The position numbers and the translations under genes are program-made. Shown one piece after another: positions 25,899 to 34,084 of a stretch of DNA of 64,000 nt. This DNA is from Haloechinothrix sp033042135 (lineage in GTDB: Bacteria; Actinomycetota; Actinomycetes; Mycobacteriales; Pseudonocardiaceae), in assembly GCF_033042135.1 (NCBI RefSeq), contig NZ_WBXM01000004.1:62001-126000 (forward strand), written 5' to 3'. Position 1 is the stretch's first letter. Each line of letters starts with the position of its first letter. The notes beneath the pieces are model-generated. The model made no database searches, had not been told where the DNA came from, and saw only the letters and a program-made list of their open reading frames with translations.

Positions 25899-27077
25899 TC
25901 ACAGCGCGTCGGCCACGTACCGCGCGATCTCCAGTGCGCTGGTCGCGGCCGGGGACGGGGCGTTGAGCAGGTGGACCTGGCCGGGTGCCTGTTCGATGAG
26001 GAAGTCGTCGACTAGCGAGCCGTCCGGCAGTAGTGCCTGCGCGCGCACGCCGGCTCCCAGCGGGACGATGTCGCGGGGACCGATCGCTGGTACCAGGCGG
26101 GCCAGGCTGGCCGCGAAGCGGCGCCGCGACAGCGAGCGCCGCACCTCGTCCAGCCCGGTCGGCAGCGCGTACCGGCGGGCGAGCCGCCACAGGCCCGGGA
26201 AGCGGGCGATAGCCGCGAGATCGCGGGCCGAGATGTCGCGCCACCGGTAGCCCTCCCGGTGCAGCGCGAGCACCGCGTTCGGCCCGGCATGCACACTCCC
26301 ATCCAGCATCCGTGTCAGATGCACCCCGAGAAACGGCAGGGCCGGGTCGGGAACCGGGTAGATCAGCCGACGCACCAGATCCCTGCGCTCCGGGCGGAGC
26401 TCGAAGTACTCGCCGCGGAACGGCACGATGCTCGCCCGAGGGGTGAACCCGGCCATCCGGGCAACCCGATCGGCGTGCAACCCGGCGCAGTTCACCAGAC
26501 CGTCCGCGCGCACCGTGCCCGAGGGGGTCGCCACCTCGATGCCGTCCGGCCCGCGCCGCGTGATGGCCAGCGCGGGTGAGCACAGCCGCAGCTCGGCTCC
26601 TGCCGCGGTGAGCTCGGTCGCCATCTCCCGGCAGACCTCGCCGAAATCGATGACAGCCGTGGACTCCACCCGTAGCGCCTGGACGCACCGCACCTCGGGC
26701 TCGTACTCCCGTGCCTGCTCCGGGCCGATCAGCCGTGCGGGCACCCCGTTGGCGGCTGCCCGCTCGGCGAGCACGTGCAGTGCGGGCAGCTCGGATTCGG
26801 TGGTGGCGACCACCAGCTTGCCGCACACGTCGACAGGAAGCTCACGCTCGCGGGCATAGGCCACCATGGAGCGGTTCCCGGCCACGCACAGCCGTGCCTT
26901 GAGCGAACCTGGTTTGTAGTACAGCCCGGCGTGCACCACGTTGGAGTTGCGCCCGGTCTGGTGTGCCGCCCAGCGGCCCTCCTTCTCCAGGACGGTCACA
27001 CCGGTACCGCGTCGCGCCAGCTCGCGCGCCACCGCGAGCCCGAGGATGCCGCCGCCGATCACTACCACTGTGCGCAC
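25899..27077 (-). CDS. lhgO: L-2-hydroxyglutarate oxidase (FAD-dependent)
   Basis: A 392-residue DAO-family flavoprotein. The Rossmann FAD motif is VVVIGGGILGLAVARELARRG at the N-terminus (read as two segments, GGGILG then LARRG). QTGRNSNVVHAGLYYKPGS is the hallmark of LhgO/YgaF, which oxidises L-2-hydroxyglutarate to 2-oxoglutarate. C-terminal FLIEQAPGQVHLLNAPSPAATS also fits. GTG 27077 was chosen near the Rossmann strand; GTG 27110 is possible. It is divergent from the sugar aminotransferase operon at 27191. Confidence 0.9.
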   Translation of the reverse strand: MRTVVVIGGGILGLAVARELARRGTGVTVLEKEGRWAAHQTGRNSNVVHAGLYYKPGSLKARLCVAGNRSMVAYARERELPVDVCGKLVVATTESELPALHVLAERAAANGVPARLIGPEQAREYEPEVRCVQALRVESTAVIDFGEVCREMATELTAAGAELRLCSPALAITRRGPDGIEVATPSGTVRADGLVNCAGLHADRVARMAGFTPRASIVPFRGEYFELRPERRDLVRRLIYPVPDPALPFLGVHLTRMLDGSVHAGPNAVLALHREGYRWRDISARDLAAIARFPGLWRLARRYALPTGLDEVRRSLSRRRFAASLARLVPAIGPRDIVPLGAGVRAQALLPDGSLVDDFLIEQAPGQVHLLNAPSPAATSALEIARYVADAL

Positions 27078-27190
27078 AGCCAGCGAGCGTATCGACCGGG
27101 CCGCCGCCACACACCCGCGGAGCCGAGGTGACCGCGGGCGGCATACGCTGTGGGCGAGCTCGCACCGGAGGGCGATGGGACAGGAGGGTT

Positions 27191-28378
27191 ATGCCCGATT
27201 CGTACCCGGAGCCGGTTGAGACCCCCCCGGTTGAGACCGCCCGCGGTGAGGACGCGCCGATCCCGATCGGCAGCCCGACCGTCGGGGAAGCCGAGCTGGC
27301 TGCCGTCGCCGAGGTCTTCCGCTCGGGGTGGCTGGCGGGGTCCGGGCCTACCTGCCGCCGGTTCGAGGAGCGGTTCGCGCGCGCCGTCGGCGTGCGGCAC
27401 GCGTTGGCCACCAGCAGCTGCGGCACGGCTCTCCACCTCGGCCTTCGGGTGCTCGGCGTGGCGCGGGCCGACGAGGTGATCGTCGCCGATTACACCTTCC
27501 TCGCCACCGCGCACGCCGTGGTGCACGCAGGCGCGACGCCGGTATTCGTCGACGTGCGAGGTGACACCGGCACGGTCGATCCGGATGCGGTGGCGGCGGC
27601 GGTGACGTCCCGCACGGTGGGCATCATCGCGGTCGACGTGGCGGGCCAGCCCGCCGATTACGACGAGCTCGCCGCCGTGGCGCGGCGGCACGGTCTGTGG
27701 TTGTTCGAGGACGCCGCCTGCGCGGCTGGTGCCACCTACCGGGGCAGGCCTGCGGGCAGTCTCGCCGATCTCGCGGCCTTCTCGTTTCACGGCCGCAAGG
27801 GCATTACCGCCGGTGAGGGTGGTGCGTTGGTGTCCGACCGCGAGGAGCTGATCGAGCGTGCGCGGCGGCTACACAGCTACGGCATCGTCCCGGCGATCGA
27901 GCGGGAAAGCGCCACGGGACTCCCGGTGCCGGGGTGTGAGGAAGCGGGCTACAACTACCGGCTCTCGGACGTGCAGGCAGCGATCATGACGGCCCAGCTC
28001 GACCGGCTGCCCGGGTTGCTTGCCTCGCGGCGCGCGGTGGCCGAGCGCTACCGCGAGGGTTTCGCGGACCTGCCGGGCGTCACACCCGCCGTGGAGCTGC
28101 CGGACCGGGAGCACGCGTGGCAGGCCTACCACCTGACCGTGGCGTGTGGTGAGGAGCGCGACCGGATCGCCACCAGGCTGCGGGAACGTGGCATCGGCTG
28201 CGGCTTCGGGACCTATGCCTGCCACCTGCAACCGGTTTACGGCTCGGACCGGCACCTGCCGGTCTCGGCGCGGCTGCTCGCCACGCGGCTGGCAATTCCC
28301 ATGCACGCCAACCTGACCGGAGCTGAAGTGGACCGAGTCATCGGCGAGGTGCGCAGCGCGGTCGCCGGTTCGCCGTAA
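27191..28378 (+). CDS. DegT/DnrJ/EryC1-family sugar aminotransferase
   Basis: A 395-residue PLP enzyme. The catalytic lysine is K203 in SFHGRKGITAGEGG; FEDAACAAGATYRGRPAG supplies the PLP-ring Asp and phosphate contacts. These enzymes transaminate keto-sugar nucleotides to amino sugars. An unusual Pro/Glu-rich N-terminus of about 20 residues precedes the core. ATG 27191 follows CAGGAGGG. It is the first of four genes (aminotransferase, epimerase, hexapeptide acyltransferase, glycosyltransferase) with small gaps or overlaps, which look like a unit making and transferring an N-acylated amino sugar (inference). Confidence 0.9.
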   Translation: MPDSYPEPVETPPVETARGEDAPIPIGSPTVGEAELAAVAEVFRSGWLAGSGPTCRRFEERFARAVGVRHALATSSCGTALHLGLRVLGVARADEVIVADYTFLATAHAVVHAGATPVFVDVRGDTGTVDPDAVAAAVTSRTVGIIAVDVAGQPADYDELAAVARRHGLWLFEDAACAAGATYRGRPAGSLADLAAFSFHGRKGITAGEGGALVSDREELIERARRLHSYGIVPAIERESATGLPVPGCEEAGYNYRLSDVQAAIMTAQLDRLPGLLASRRAVAERYREGFADLPGVTPAVELPDREHAWQAYHLTVACGEERDRIATRLRERGIGCGFGTYACHLQPVYGSDRHLPVSARLLATRLAIPMHANLTGAEVDRVIGEVRSAVAGSP

Positions 28379-28430
28379 CGAGTATGCCCGCGCGGCGGGA
28401 CAGAGGAAAGCGAGAGGGAGAGGCACTGGC

Positions 28431-29399
28431 ATGACGGCCAAGAGGGTGTTCTTCACCGGCGGCGCGGGGTTCATCGCCTCACACACGATCCCGCTGCTGC
28501 TGGAACGCGGCTACGCGGTGCGGATCTACGACAACATGCGGCGTGGCGACCGGGAACGCACCGAGCGGTTCATCGCCGAGTCCGGCGGCAGGGTCGAGCT
28601 GGTCGAGAAGGACGTCACCAACGGTGGTCCGGTTCGCGAGCACATCGCTGGCTGCACCCACGTGATCCACTTCCCGACGATGTCGATCAACAAGTCGATC
28701 GCCGACCCGCACGAATCGATCTACCTGAACATGATCGGCAACAACAACGTCTTCGCCGCCGCGGCCGACGAGGGCGTGCGGCGGCTCGTGTTCGCCTCGA
28801 CGGCCTCGGTCTACGGCAACCCGAAGAAGCTGCCGATGCACGAGGACGACGAGCTCGAGCCGCTCACGCCGTACTGCATCAGCAAGCGCGCCGGTGAGGA
28901 CCTGCTCGGCTTCTACCAGCGCCACAAGGGACTGTCCTGGAACGCGCTGCGGTTCTTCAACGTCTACGGCCCCGGCCAGAAAGTCGAGGCGTACTACACC
29001 TCGGTGATCAATCACTTCCTGCAGCGGTTGCGGGCGGGCCAACCCCCTGTCATCGACGGCAAGGGTGAGCAGTCCATGGATTTCGTGCACGTGCACGACA
29101 TCGCCAGGGCGGTGGTGGCGGCGCTGGAGAGCGAACGCTGCGACATGCCGATCAACATCGGTACCGGTATCGACACCTCGATCTCGACACTGGCCAAGTT
29201 GCTGATCGACGCGGTTGGCGCCGACGTCGAACCACAGTTCAACCCGAGGGATGTGCTGGTTGCCCGCAGGGCCGCGAACATCGACAGGGCCAGGAACGTG
29301 CTGGGCTGGGAGCCGACGATCACCGTGGAGCAGGGGATGGCCGACCTGGTCGCGGCCACCGCCTCGGAAGCGCGGGACGGCGCGGGGGACGGCGAATGA
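28431..29399 (+). CDS. NAD-dependent sugar-nucleotide epimerase/dehydratase (extended SDR)
   Basis: A 322-residue extended short-chain dehydrogenase. The NAD motif FFTGGAGFIASH lies at residues 7-18. The catalytic Y148-x3-K152 (PYCISKRAGE) follows Ser in FASTASVYG, and FNVYGPGQ and MDFVHVHDIA are typical of UDP-glucose/GlcNAc 4-epimerase-like enzymes. Substrate specificity cannot be fixed from sequence. It lies 52 bases after the aminotransferase, and its stop overlaps the acyltransferase start (ATGA). Confidence 0.92.
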   Translation: MTAKRVFFTGGAGFIASHTIPLLLERGYAVRIYDNMRRGDRERTERFIAESGGRVELVEKDVTNGGPVREHIAGCTHVIHFPTMSINKSIADPHESIYLNMIGNNNVFAAAADEGVRRLVFASTASVYGNPKKLPMHEDDELEPLTPYCISKRAGEDLLGFYQRHKGLSWNALRFFNVYGPGQKVEAYYTSVINHFLQRLRAGQPPVIDGKGEQSMDFVHVHDIARAVVAALESERCDMPINIGTGIDTSISTLAKLLIDAVGADVEPQFNPRDVLVARRAANIDRARNVLGWEPTITVEQGMADLVAATASEARDGAGDGE

Positions 29400-29884
29400 C
29401 AGGGGAGGATTTCGCCGCGGCGTTTCATGGCGAGCACGGGATCCCGCCGAACCCGTACAACACGCACGCTCGAATCACCGGCGATCCGGTGATCGGGGAA
29501 GGTACCTGGATCGGGGCTTTCACCGTGCTGGACGGTGGTGGCGGGTTGCTGCGTATCGGCACGGGATGTGACATCGGTGTCGGTTCGCAGATCTACACCC
29601 ACAGCACGATGAAGCGCTGCGTTTCCGGCAGGGCGTACAACACTGTGGACACCGAACCTGTCTCCATCGGCGATCATGTTTTCATCGCGCCGAACGTGAC
29701 GATCCTGCCGGGTGTCAGTGTCGGCGATTCCGCGGCTATCGTCGCGGGGTCGGTGGTGACCAGCGACGTCGCGGCCCGGTCGATCGTCGCCGGGGTGCCC
29801 GCCCGGCCGATCGGGCACCTGGAGATCGACGGCGCGGACGTTCGCCCGGTGTACTACGCGTCATCGCCCGACCGGCAGGAATAG
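29396..29884 (+). CDS. Left-handed beta-helix acyltransferase (WbbJ-like)
   Basis: A 162-residue hexapeptide-repeat protein. Repeats such as VIGEGTWIGAFTVL and VSIGDHVFIAPNVTILPGVSVGDSAAIVAG form the beta-helix, and the C-terminal GVPARPIG is common to sugar O- or N-acetyltransferases. THSTMKRC lies where an active-site His is usually found. The start overlaps the epimerase stop by four bases. It probably acetylates the amino sugar made by the upstream enzymes (inference). Confidence 0.88.
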   Translation: MTGEDFAAAFHGEHGIPPNPYNTHARITGDPVIGEGTWIGAFTVLDGGGGLLRIGTGCDIGVGSQIYTHSTMKRCVSGRAYNTVDTEPVSIGDHVFIAPNVTILPGVSVGDSAAIVAGSVVTSDVAARSIVAGVPARPIGHLEIDGADVRPVYYASSPDRQE

Positions 29885-29894
29885 GAGGGCGGCA

Positions 29895-31079
29895 GTGCGG
29901 ATCGCGGTGGTCAACAACTTCTACCCGCCACGCGTCGGTGGCAGCGCGCACTTGTCGGAATCGCTGGCGCGGGGGTATGCCGCGCGGGGACACGAGGTGC
30001 TCGTCATCACAGCCGAGCACGCGGACGCGCCTGTCGATGAGGTCGCAGGCGGCGTGCGGGTGGTGCGTCTACCCGCGGTGAAACTCCCCGAGACCCGGCT
30101 GGCGGTGAACTTCGACATCGCGTTCTGTGCCAGACCCTCGCTGCCGCGCAGGATCCGGGAGCTGCTTGACCGCTTCCGGCCCGACGTGATCCACCAACAC
30201 GGCCAGTTCTTCGATCTCACCTGGGCCACCGGCCTGTGGGCGAGACGGAACGGTGTACCGGTGCTGCTGAGCGTCCACACGAGACTAGAGAGCCCGAGTA
30301 AGCTCTACCAGGTTGTGTTCTCATTGCTCGACCGCTGGGTCGTCGCCCCGTTCATGCGTCGGTACGTGCCGACGTTCGTGGTGATGGACGAGCAGATGCG
30401 CGACTACATCCACACCAAGTACCGGGGCGGGATCTCGGGAACGGTGCACACCCCGATCGGGGTCGATCCGGATGCGGTGCGCGGCGGAGACCGGGCCGTG
30501 ATGCGGCAGCGGCACGGTATCGGGGACGCGCCGGTGATCCTGTCCACAGGACACGTGATCCCGCTGCGGGACAGGATGACCCTGATCGAAGCGATGCCCG
30601 CGGTACTGGCGCGGCTTCCTGAGACCAGACTGGTGGTCGTCGGCGGCGTGTACTACGACGCGTTCCTGCGGCGTGCCAGGGAACTCGATGTCGAGCACGC
30701 GCTGATCGTCACGGGTGCGGTGCCGAGGTCCGACATCCCGCATTACCTCGCCGCCGCCGACATCGAGTGCCACGACCTGCACGGCTACGGTTTCGGTACC
30801 GCCAGCCTGGAATGCATGGCCGCCGGGCTGCCTGTGGTGTCGGCGGTGCGGGAGGACAACTTTGGGGATATCAAGCTGATCGACAGGGTGAACGTCCACC
30901 TGGTACCGCCGCAGGATCCCGAGGCGCTGGCGGAAAGGCTGGTGGAAGCGCTGAACGACCCGGTCCAGGCACGTTCGATCGCCAGGGCGGGCGCGGACCT
31001 GGTCGACGCGAACTTCACCATGGACGCGGTGATCGACAAGCACGTCGACGCGCTACGCAGGCTGATCCCCGGCAGGTAG
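29895..31079 (+). CDS. Glycosyltransferase family 4
   Basis: A 394-residue GT-B glycosyltransferase. The N-terminal acceptor domain begins MRIAVVNNFYPPRVGGSAHLSE. The C-terminal donor domain has STGHVIPLRDRMTLIEAMP and the E-x7-E type motif near YGFGTASLECMAAGLPVVSA. GTG 29895 has the ribosome site TAGGAGGG. It is last in the four-gene sugar operon and probably transfers the operon's sugar to a lipid-linked or cell-wall acceptor (inference); donor and acceptor are unknown. Confidence 0.9.
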   Translation: MRIAVVNNFYPPRVGGSAHLSESLARGYAARGHEVLVITAEHADAPVDEVAGGVRVVRLPAVKLPETRLAVNFDIAFCARPSLPRRIRELLDRFRPDVIHQHGQFFDLTWATGLWARRNGVPVLLSVHTRLESPSKLYQVVFSLLDRWVVAPFMRRYVPTFVVMDEQMRDYIHTKYRGGISGTVHTPIGVDPDAVRGGDRAVMRQRHGIGDAPVILSTGHVIPLRDRMTLIEAMPAVLARLPETRLVVVGGVYYDAFLRRARELDVEHALIVTGAVPRSDIPHYLAAADIECHDLHGYGFGTASLECMAAGLPVVSAVREDNFGDIKLIDRVNVHLVPPQDPEALAERLVEALNDPVQARSIARAGADLVDANFTMDAVIDKHVDALRRLIPGR

Positions 31080-31102
31080 CGAGGATCCTCCGGCAACCGT
31101 GG

Positions 31103-31720
31103 TCACAGCAGGCAGGTCGTCAGACCGTCGCCGCCGTCCGGATCGTCGGCGTCGCCGTCCATCGGCGGGAGCGGGATGTGCCCACCTCCCACTTCGAGGG
31201 ACGGGTCCGGCATGGAGATCTCGGCGCCGTCCAGCGCGTGCAGGCCGACGGTGACGTCGGTGAAGCTCATCCACGGGAAGCTGGCAGGCGGTGGGTTCTC
31301 CGGCGAGTAGTCCACCTCGTAGGTGATCAACCCGTCGATCATCTTTCCCGTCAACCGCCGCAGGTACAGCTCGGTGCGCTCGCCGAACGCGGTGTCAACG
31401 TGCACCCGTGGGGTATCGATGCGTATCGCGGGATCATCCGGCAGGGAGATCGTCGCGTCGTCGATTCTCAGGCTGCTCGCTTTGAACTTCAGCGACTCGA
31501 CGGGGCCGTTGACGGTGGGGAGCTCGACGACTCCGTCGTAGCACAGCCCGGACAGCGACAGCTTCGATGCCGTGATCGTCGTCGGGATCTCCGGCACTAC
31601 CGGCCCTTTGGTGTGTTGTGCCTGCAGGGCCGGGGCCTGCCCGGGAAGGAGGGCGACGACGATGACGCCGACCAGTCCGAGCACGAGCAGGCCGCGGCCC
31701 CGCATCCGCGCAGTACTCAC
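31103..31720 (-). CDS. Secreted protein, third member of the DUF6230/DUF6114 trio
   Basis: A 205-residue protein with an N-terminal hydrophobic anchor or signal (about residues 8-28). The exported domain contains repeated strand patterns (TITASKLSLSGLCYDG, LKFKASSLRIDDATISL, VGLHALDGAEISMP) like those of the DUF6230-type neighbour at 32211. It may bind lipid or pack as a beta-sheet stack. The GTG start overlaps the DUF6114-like stop (GTGA). A single Cys pair (GLCYD and TTCLL at the end) is seen. The function is unknown. Confidence 0.72.
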   Translation of the reverse strand: MSTARMRGRGLLVLGLVGVIVVALLPGQAPALQAQHTKGPVVPEIPTTITASKLSLSGLCYDGVVELPTVNGPVESLKFKASSLRIDDATISLPDDPAIRIDTPRVHVDTAFGERTELYLRRLTGKMIDGLITYEVDYSPENPPPASFPWMSFTDVTVGLHALDGAEISMPDPSLEVGGGHIPLPPMDGDADDPDGGDGLTTCLL

Positions 31721-32214
31721 GCCGCCCGCGACAGTCCGGTCCCGGTCTGCTTCGCGCTCGCCGGTGCTTGCCCCGGCCCGGTGGTGTCCGCGTCACCGCG
31801 GTCTTGGATCGCGGACAGACGACCGGGAGCCCACGACAGCGCGAGGGTGGCCGAAAGCAGCCCGAGGAGCAGGCCGATACCGAAGCCGCCGAAATTGGCG
31901 GTGACCAGCGAGGTCAGCGAGGCGACCATGATCAGTACCCCGCACGGGATGCGCACCTGCGGGCGCACCCACAGTGCGACGGCGCAGCAGGCGATCACGG
32001 TGCTGAGCACGATCGACGACACCCCCCCGAGGGTGGCGATGGTGAGCATGACGTCGCCGATGTTCACCGACAGCACCGGCGGCCCGAAGATAGCGATGGC
32101 TGCCAGGATGCCGAACACCCCTGCCCAGAACGGGCGGGTGCGCCGCCAGCTCCGGAAGCCGCGCCAGGCGCGGGCGAGCATCTGAACCATGGTTCCCTCC
32201 CGAGATCCGGTCAT
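31717..32214 (-). CDS. DUF6114-like integral membrane protein
   Basis: A 165-residue protein. A basic amphipathic N-terminus (RAWRGFRSWRRTRPFWAG) is followed by four membrane helices (about 29-47, 53-76, 79-100, 104-128) and a polar tail. RTRPFWAGVF, with GG and PP turns, matches the family annotated DUF6114 in streptomycetes and relatives, usually next to a DUF6230 gene. The start overlaps the upstream stop (ATGA) and the end overlaps the next start (GTGA), so the three genes are tightly coupled. Confidence 0.8.
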   Translation of the reverse strand: MTGSREGTMVQMLARAWRGFRSWRRTRPFWAGVFGILAAIAIFGPPVLSVNIGDVMLTIATLGGVSSIVLSTVIACCAVALWVRPQVRIPCGVLIMVASLTSLVTANFGGFGIGLLLGLLSATLALSWAPGRLSAIQDRGDADTTGPGQAPASAKQTGTGLSRAA

Positions 32215-32885
32215 CCGCAGGTGTTGCCGGTGCCTTGCCGCGCGGAAACGCTCAGGCCGTGTGCCGTGAGGGTGCCCGCGTTGATCGCCCAGGAGTCGCC
32301 GTCCAGGTTGGTGGCGCTCAGTCCGGAGGCGTCGAGGGCGGCACTGCCCGGCTGGCCGGTGGCCTCGCCGGGGCCGGACTCGACCTGTGAGGCGTCGATG
32401 CCCAGGTGCGCGTCGTTCAACGTCAGACTCTCCGCCCGCAGATCACTGACGTCGATGATCAGGTTGTCGCCGTCGACTCCGCCTGGGATGTCGAGCTTGA
32501 CCGACACGGCGTCCAGCACCGGAAGGTTGTTCACTACGAAGCCGGTGCAGAAATTGTCGATTTGGGTGCTGCGCAACCCCATGGTGGCCGCCGCCTTGGT
32601 GCCGTCACTGCTGTTGACCTCGTTTCCGTAGAGCACGAGGCCATTGCCTTCGAGCCTGTCGGCGTCGATCTTGAAGGTGGTCCCGGCGACGGCGAACGAG
32701 GCTGCTACAGCCCCCTGGGCCATAGCCGTCACCAGCAGACCTGCCGCCACCCCGCCCACACCGAGAACGGCGACGAACCGGCGCCACCGCGTGTGCCCGG
32801 TGCTGCGGCGACGTTCACGGCGGTCGTGCAACCGGGTACGGGCACGCGAGATCAGACCTTCGGAACCATGCTTGCCGTTACTCAA
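32211..32885 (-). CDS. DUF6230-like secreted/anchored protein
   Basis: A 224-residue protein. A basic N-terminus containing RWRRFVAVLGVGG precedes a hydrophobic segment, then AASFAVAGTTFKIDADRLEGNGLVLYGN, the usual opening of DUF6230 proteins. The body is strand-rich with Asp/Asn turns and two Cys (NFCTGF and NTCG). Family members have sometimes been labelled cholesterol esterases, but no hydrolase motif is visible. It is the first gene of the coupled trio, preceded by an unusually AT-rich region. Confidence 0.8.
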   Translation of the reverse strand: MSNGKHGSEGLISRARTRLHDRRERRRSTGHTRWRRFVAVLGVGGVAAGLLVTAMAQGAVAASFAVAGTTFKIDADRLEGNGLVLYGNEVNSSDGTKAAATMGLRSTQIDNFCTGFVVNNLPVLDAVSVKLDIPGGVDGDNLIIDVSDLRAESLTLNDAHLGIDASQVESGPGEATGQPGSAALDASGLSATNLDGDSWAINAGTLTAHGLSVSARQGTGNTCG

Positions 32886-33127
32886 CTGACTCCACCCTCA
32901 CGCTGTCATTCACTCCACCGATCGTGCGCGTTGCGTGATGCGACTACGCACGGGCCGCAATTCTTCCCAATGTTCTCCTGGCTAAATCCACACGATTGGG
33001 TGTATTGTTACCGTAGAGTTACTTAGCATACAAGTAGAACTTGTTGCTGAATAGCATTCGTGTAATGAAATTTCTTCACAAAAAATCATTATCAGCGAGA
33101 TATCTTCCTGTCCTGACGGCGTGGTCT
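32886..33127. promoter_or_regulatory. AT-rich intergenic region, probable promoter of the DUF6230 trio
   Basis: About 240 bases, conspicuously AT-rich between about 32945 and 33110, including an A6 run. It contains a short perfect inverted repeat CAAGT-AGA-ACTTG at 33031-33043 and a direct repeat GTTAC-N6-GTTAC near 33007-33022. No ORF is supported. It lies upstream of the trio, so promoter and operator function is likely (inference). Confidence 0.45.
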
Positions 33128-34084
33128 TCAGCGCCCTGCTTGGGTGAGGACACTCGAGACCACCAGGTGTGATGGCAGGATCGAGTCACGTTCCGTGACC
33201 GGGTCGCCGGTGCCTTCGACGAGGTCGAGGAAATGATCGAGTTGGCTCGCCAGCGGCTCGCGGACGGTGAGCAGCTCCGGGATCTCGATGACCGTCTGCT
33301 GCCGGTACCCGCGGCCGCCGTCGGCAACGCCTTCGTGCGAGACATGCCGGTAGATCGTCACATCCCTGCGGAGCAGGTCGATCTCGATGAGGCGATCGAG
33401 CTCGGCCACGGTGAGCGTGCGGACCTTGCGCTGCCCGATCCGGGAAGCGGAGACGGCTGCGAGTCCTTTCTCGAAGGACAGCACCGCTTCGAGCGTGTCC
33501 TCGGCGCCTTCCAGCGACTGCGGGTGGAAGTACCCCGCGGCCGCGGTGGTGCTGTGTGGCGCTACCCCGCCGAACAGCTGGATCGCCAGGTCGACGTCGT
33601 GAACCAGCAGATCCCACGCGACGCCGGTCTTGATGCGCGCGGCGTACGGGCCGTGACGGGCACCCCTGACGTGGATCGGCTCACCGAGTAGGGCGCGAGC
33701 GGTGATCACCGCCGGGTTGTACCGCTCGAGCAGCCCGCACATCAACGGTATGTCCGCTGTGGTCGATCGTTCGATGATCTCCCGTGTTTCGGTGATGCTG
33801 CTCGCGACCGGTTTCTCGATCAGCAAGGGCTTTCCCTGATCGAGTACCTCGATAGCAAGTGTATGGTGCATCTCGGTTGGAGCGGAGAGGATCACCGCGT
33901 CCGCATCGGACAGCGTATCGATCTCCGGGGTCCAGTCGACGGCGAACCGGTCGGCGATCTCCCGGCCCGCGTCCTCGCGGGGATCGACCACGCGCACCAG
34001 CCGGGCACGCTCGCTCTGCGAGATCACCCGCGCGTGCAGCGCCCCCATGGTTCCGGTGCCCACAAGGGCCAGCCTGTGTGTCAT
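33128..34084 (-). CDS. Gfo/Idh/MocA-family sugar-nucleotide dehydrogenase (GnnA/WbpB-like)
   Basis: A 318-residue NAD-dependent oxidoreductase. The N-terminal Rossmann motif is LVGTGTMGALHA, EKP occurs at 90-92 (LLIEKPVASS), and the catalytic-region WDLLVHDVDLAIQL is near 157-170. Members of this family oxidise the sugar 3-OH of UDP-GlcNAc or its uronic acid as the first half of 3-amino-sugar synthesis (GnnA, WbpB, WlbA). Its start overlaps the stop of the DegT aminotransferase (ATGA), the exact partner needed for the second half. Alternative: another sugar-nucleotide oxidation. Confidence 0.85.
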   Translation of the reverse strand: MTHRLALVGTGTMGALHARVISQSERARLVRVVDPREDAGREIADRFAVDWTPEIDTLSDADAVILSAPTEMHHTLAIEVLDQGKPLLIEKPVASSITETREIIERSTTADIPLMCGLLERYNPAVITARALLGEPIHVRGARHGPYAARIKTGVAWDLLVHDVDLAIQLFGGVAPHSTTAAAGYFHPQSLEGAEDTLEAVLSFEKGLAAVSASRIGQRKVRTLTVAELDRLIEIDLLRRDVTIYRHVSHEGVADGGRGYRQQTVIEIPELLTVREPLASQLDHFLDLVEGTGDPVTERDSILPSHLVVSSVLTQAGR

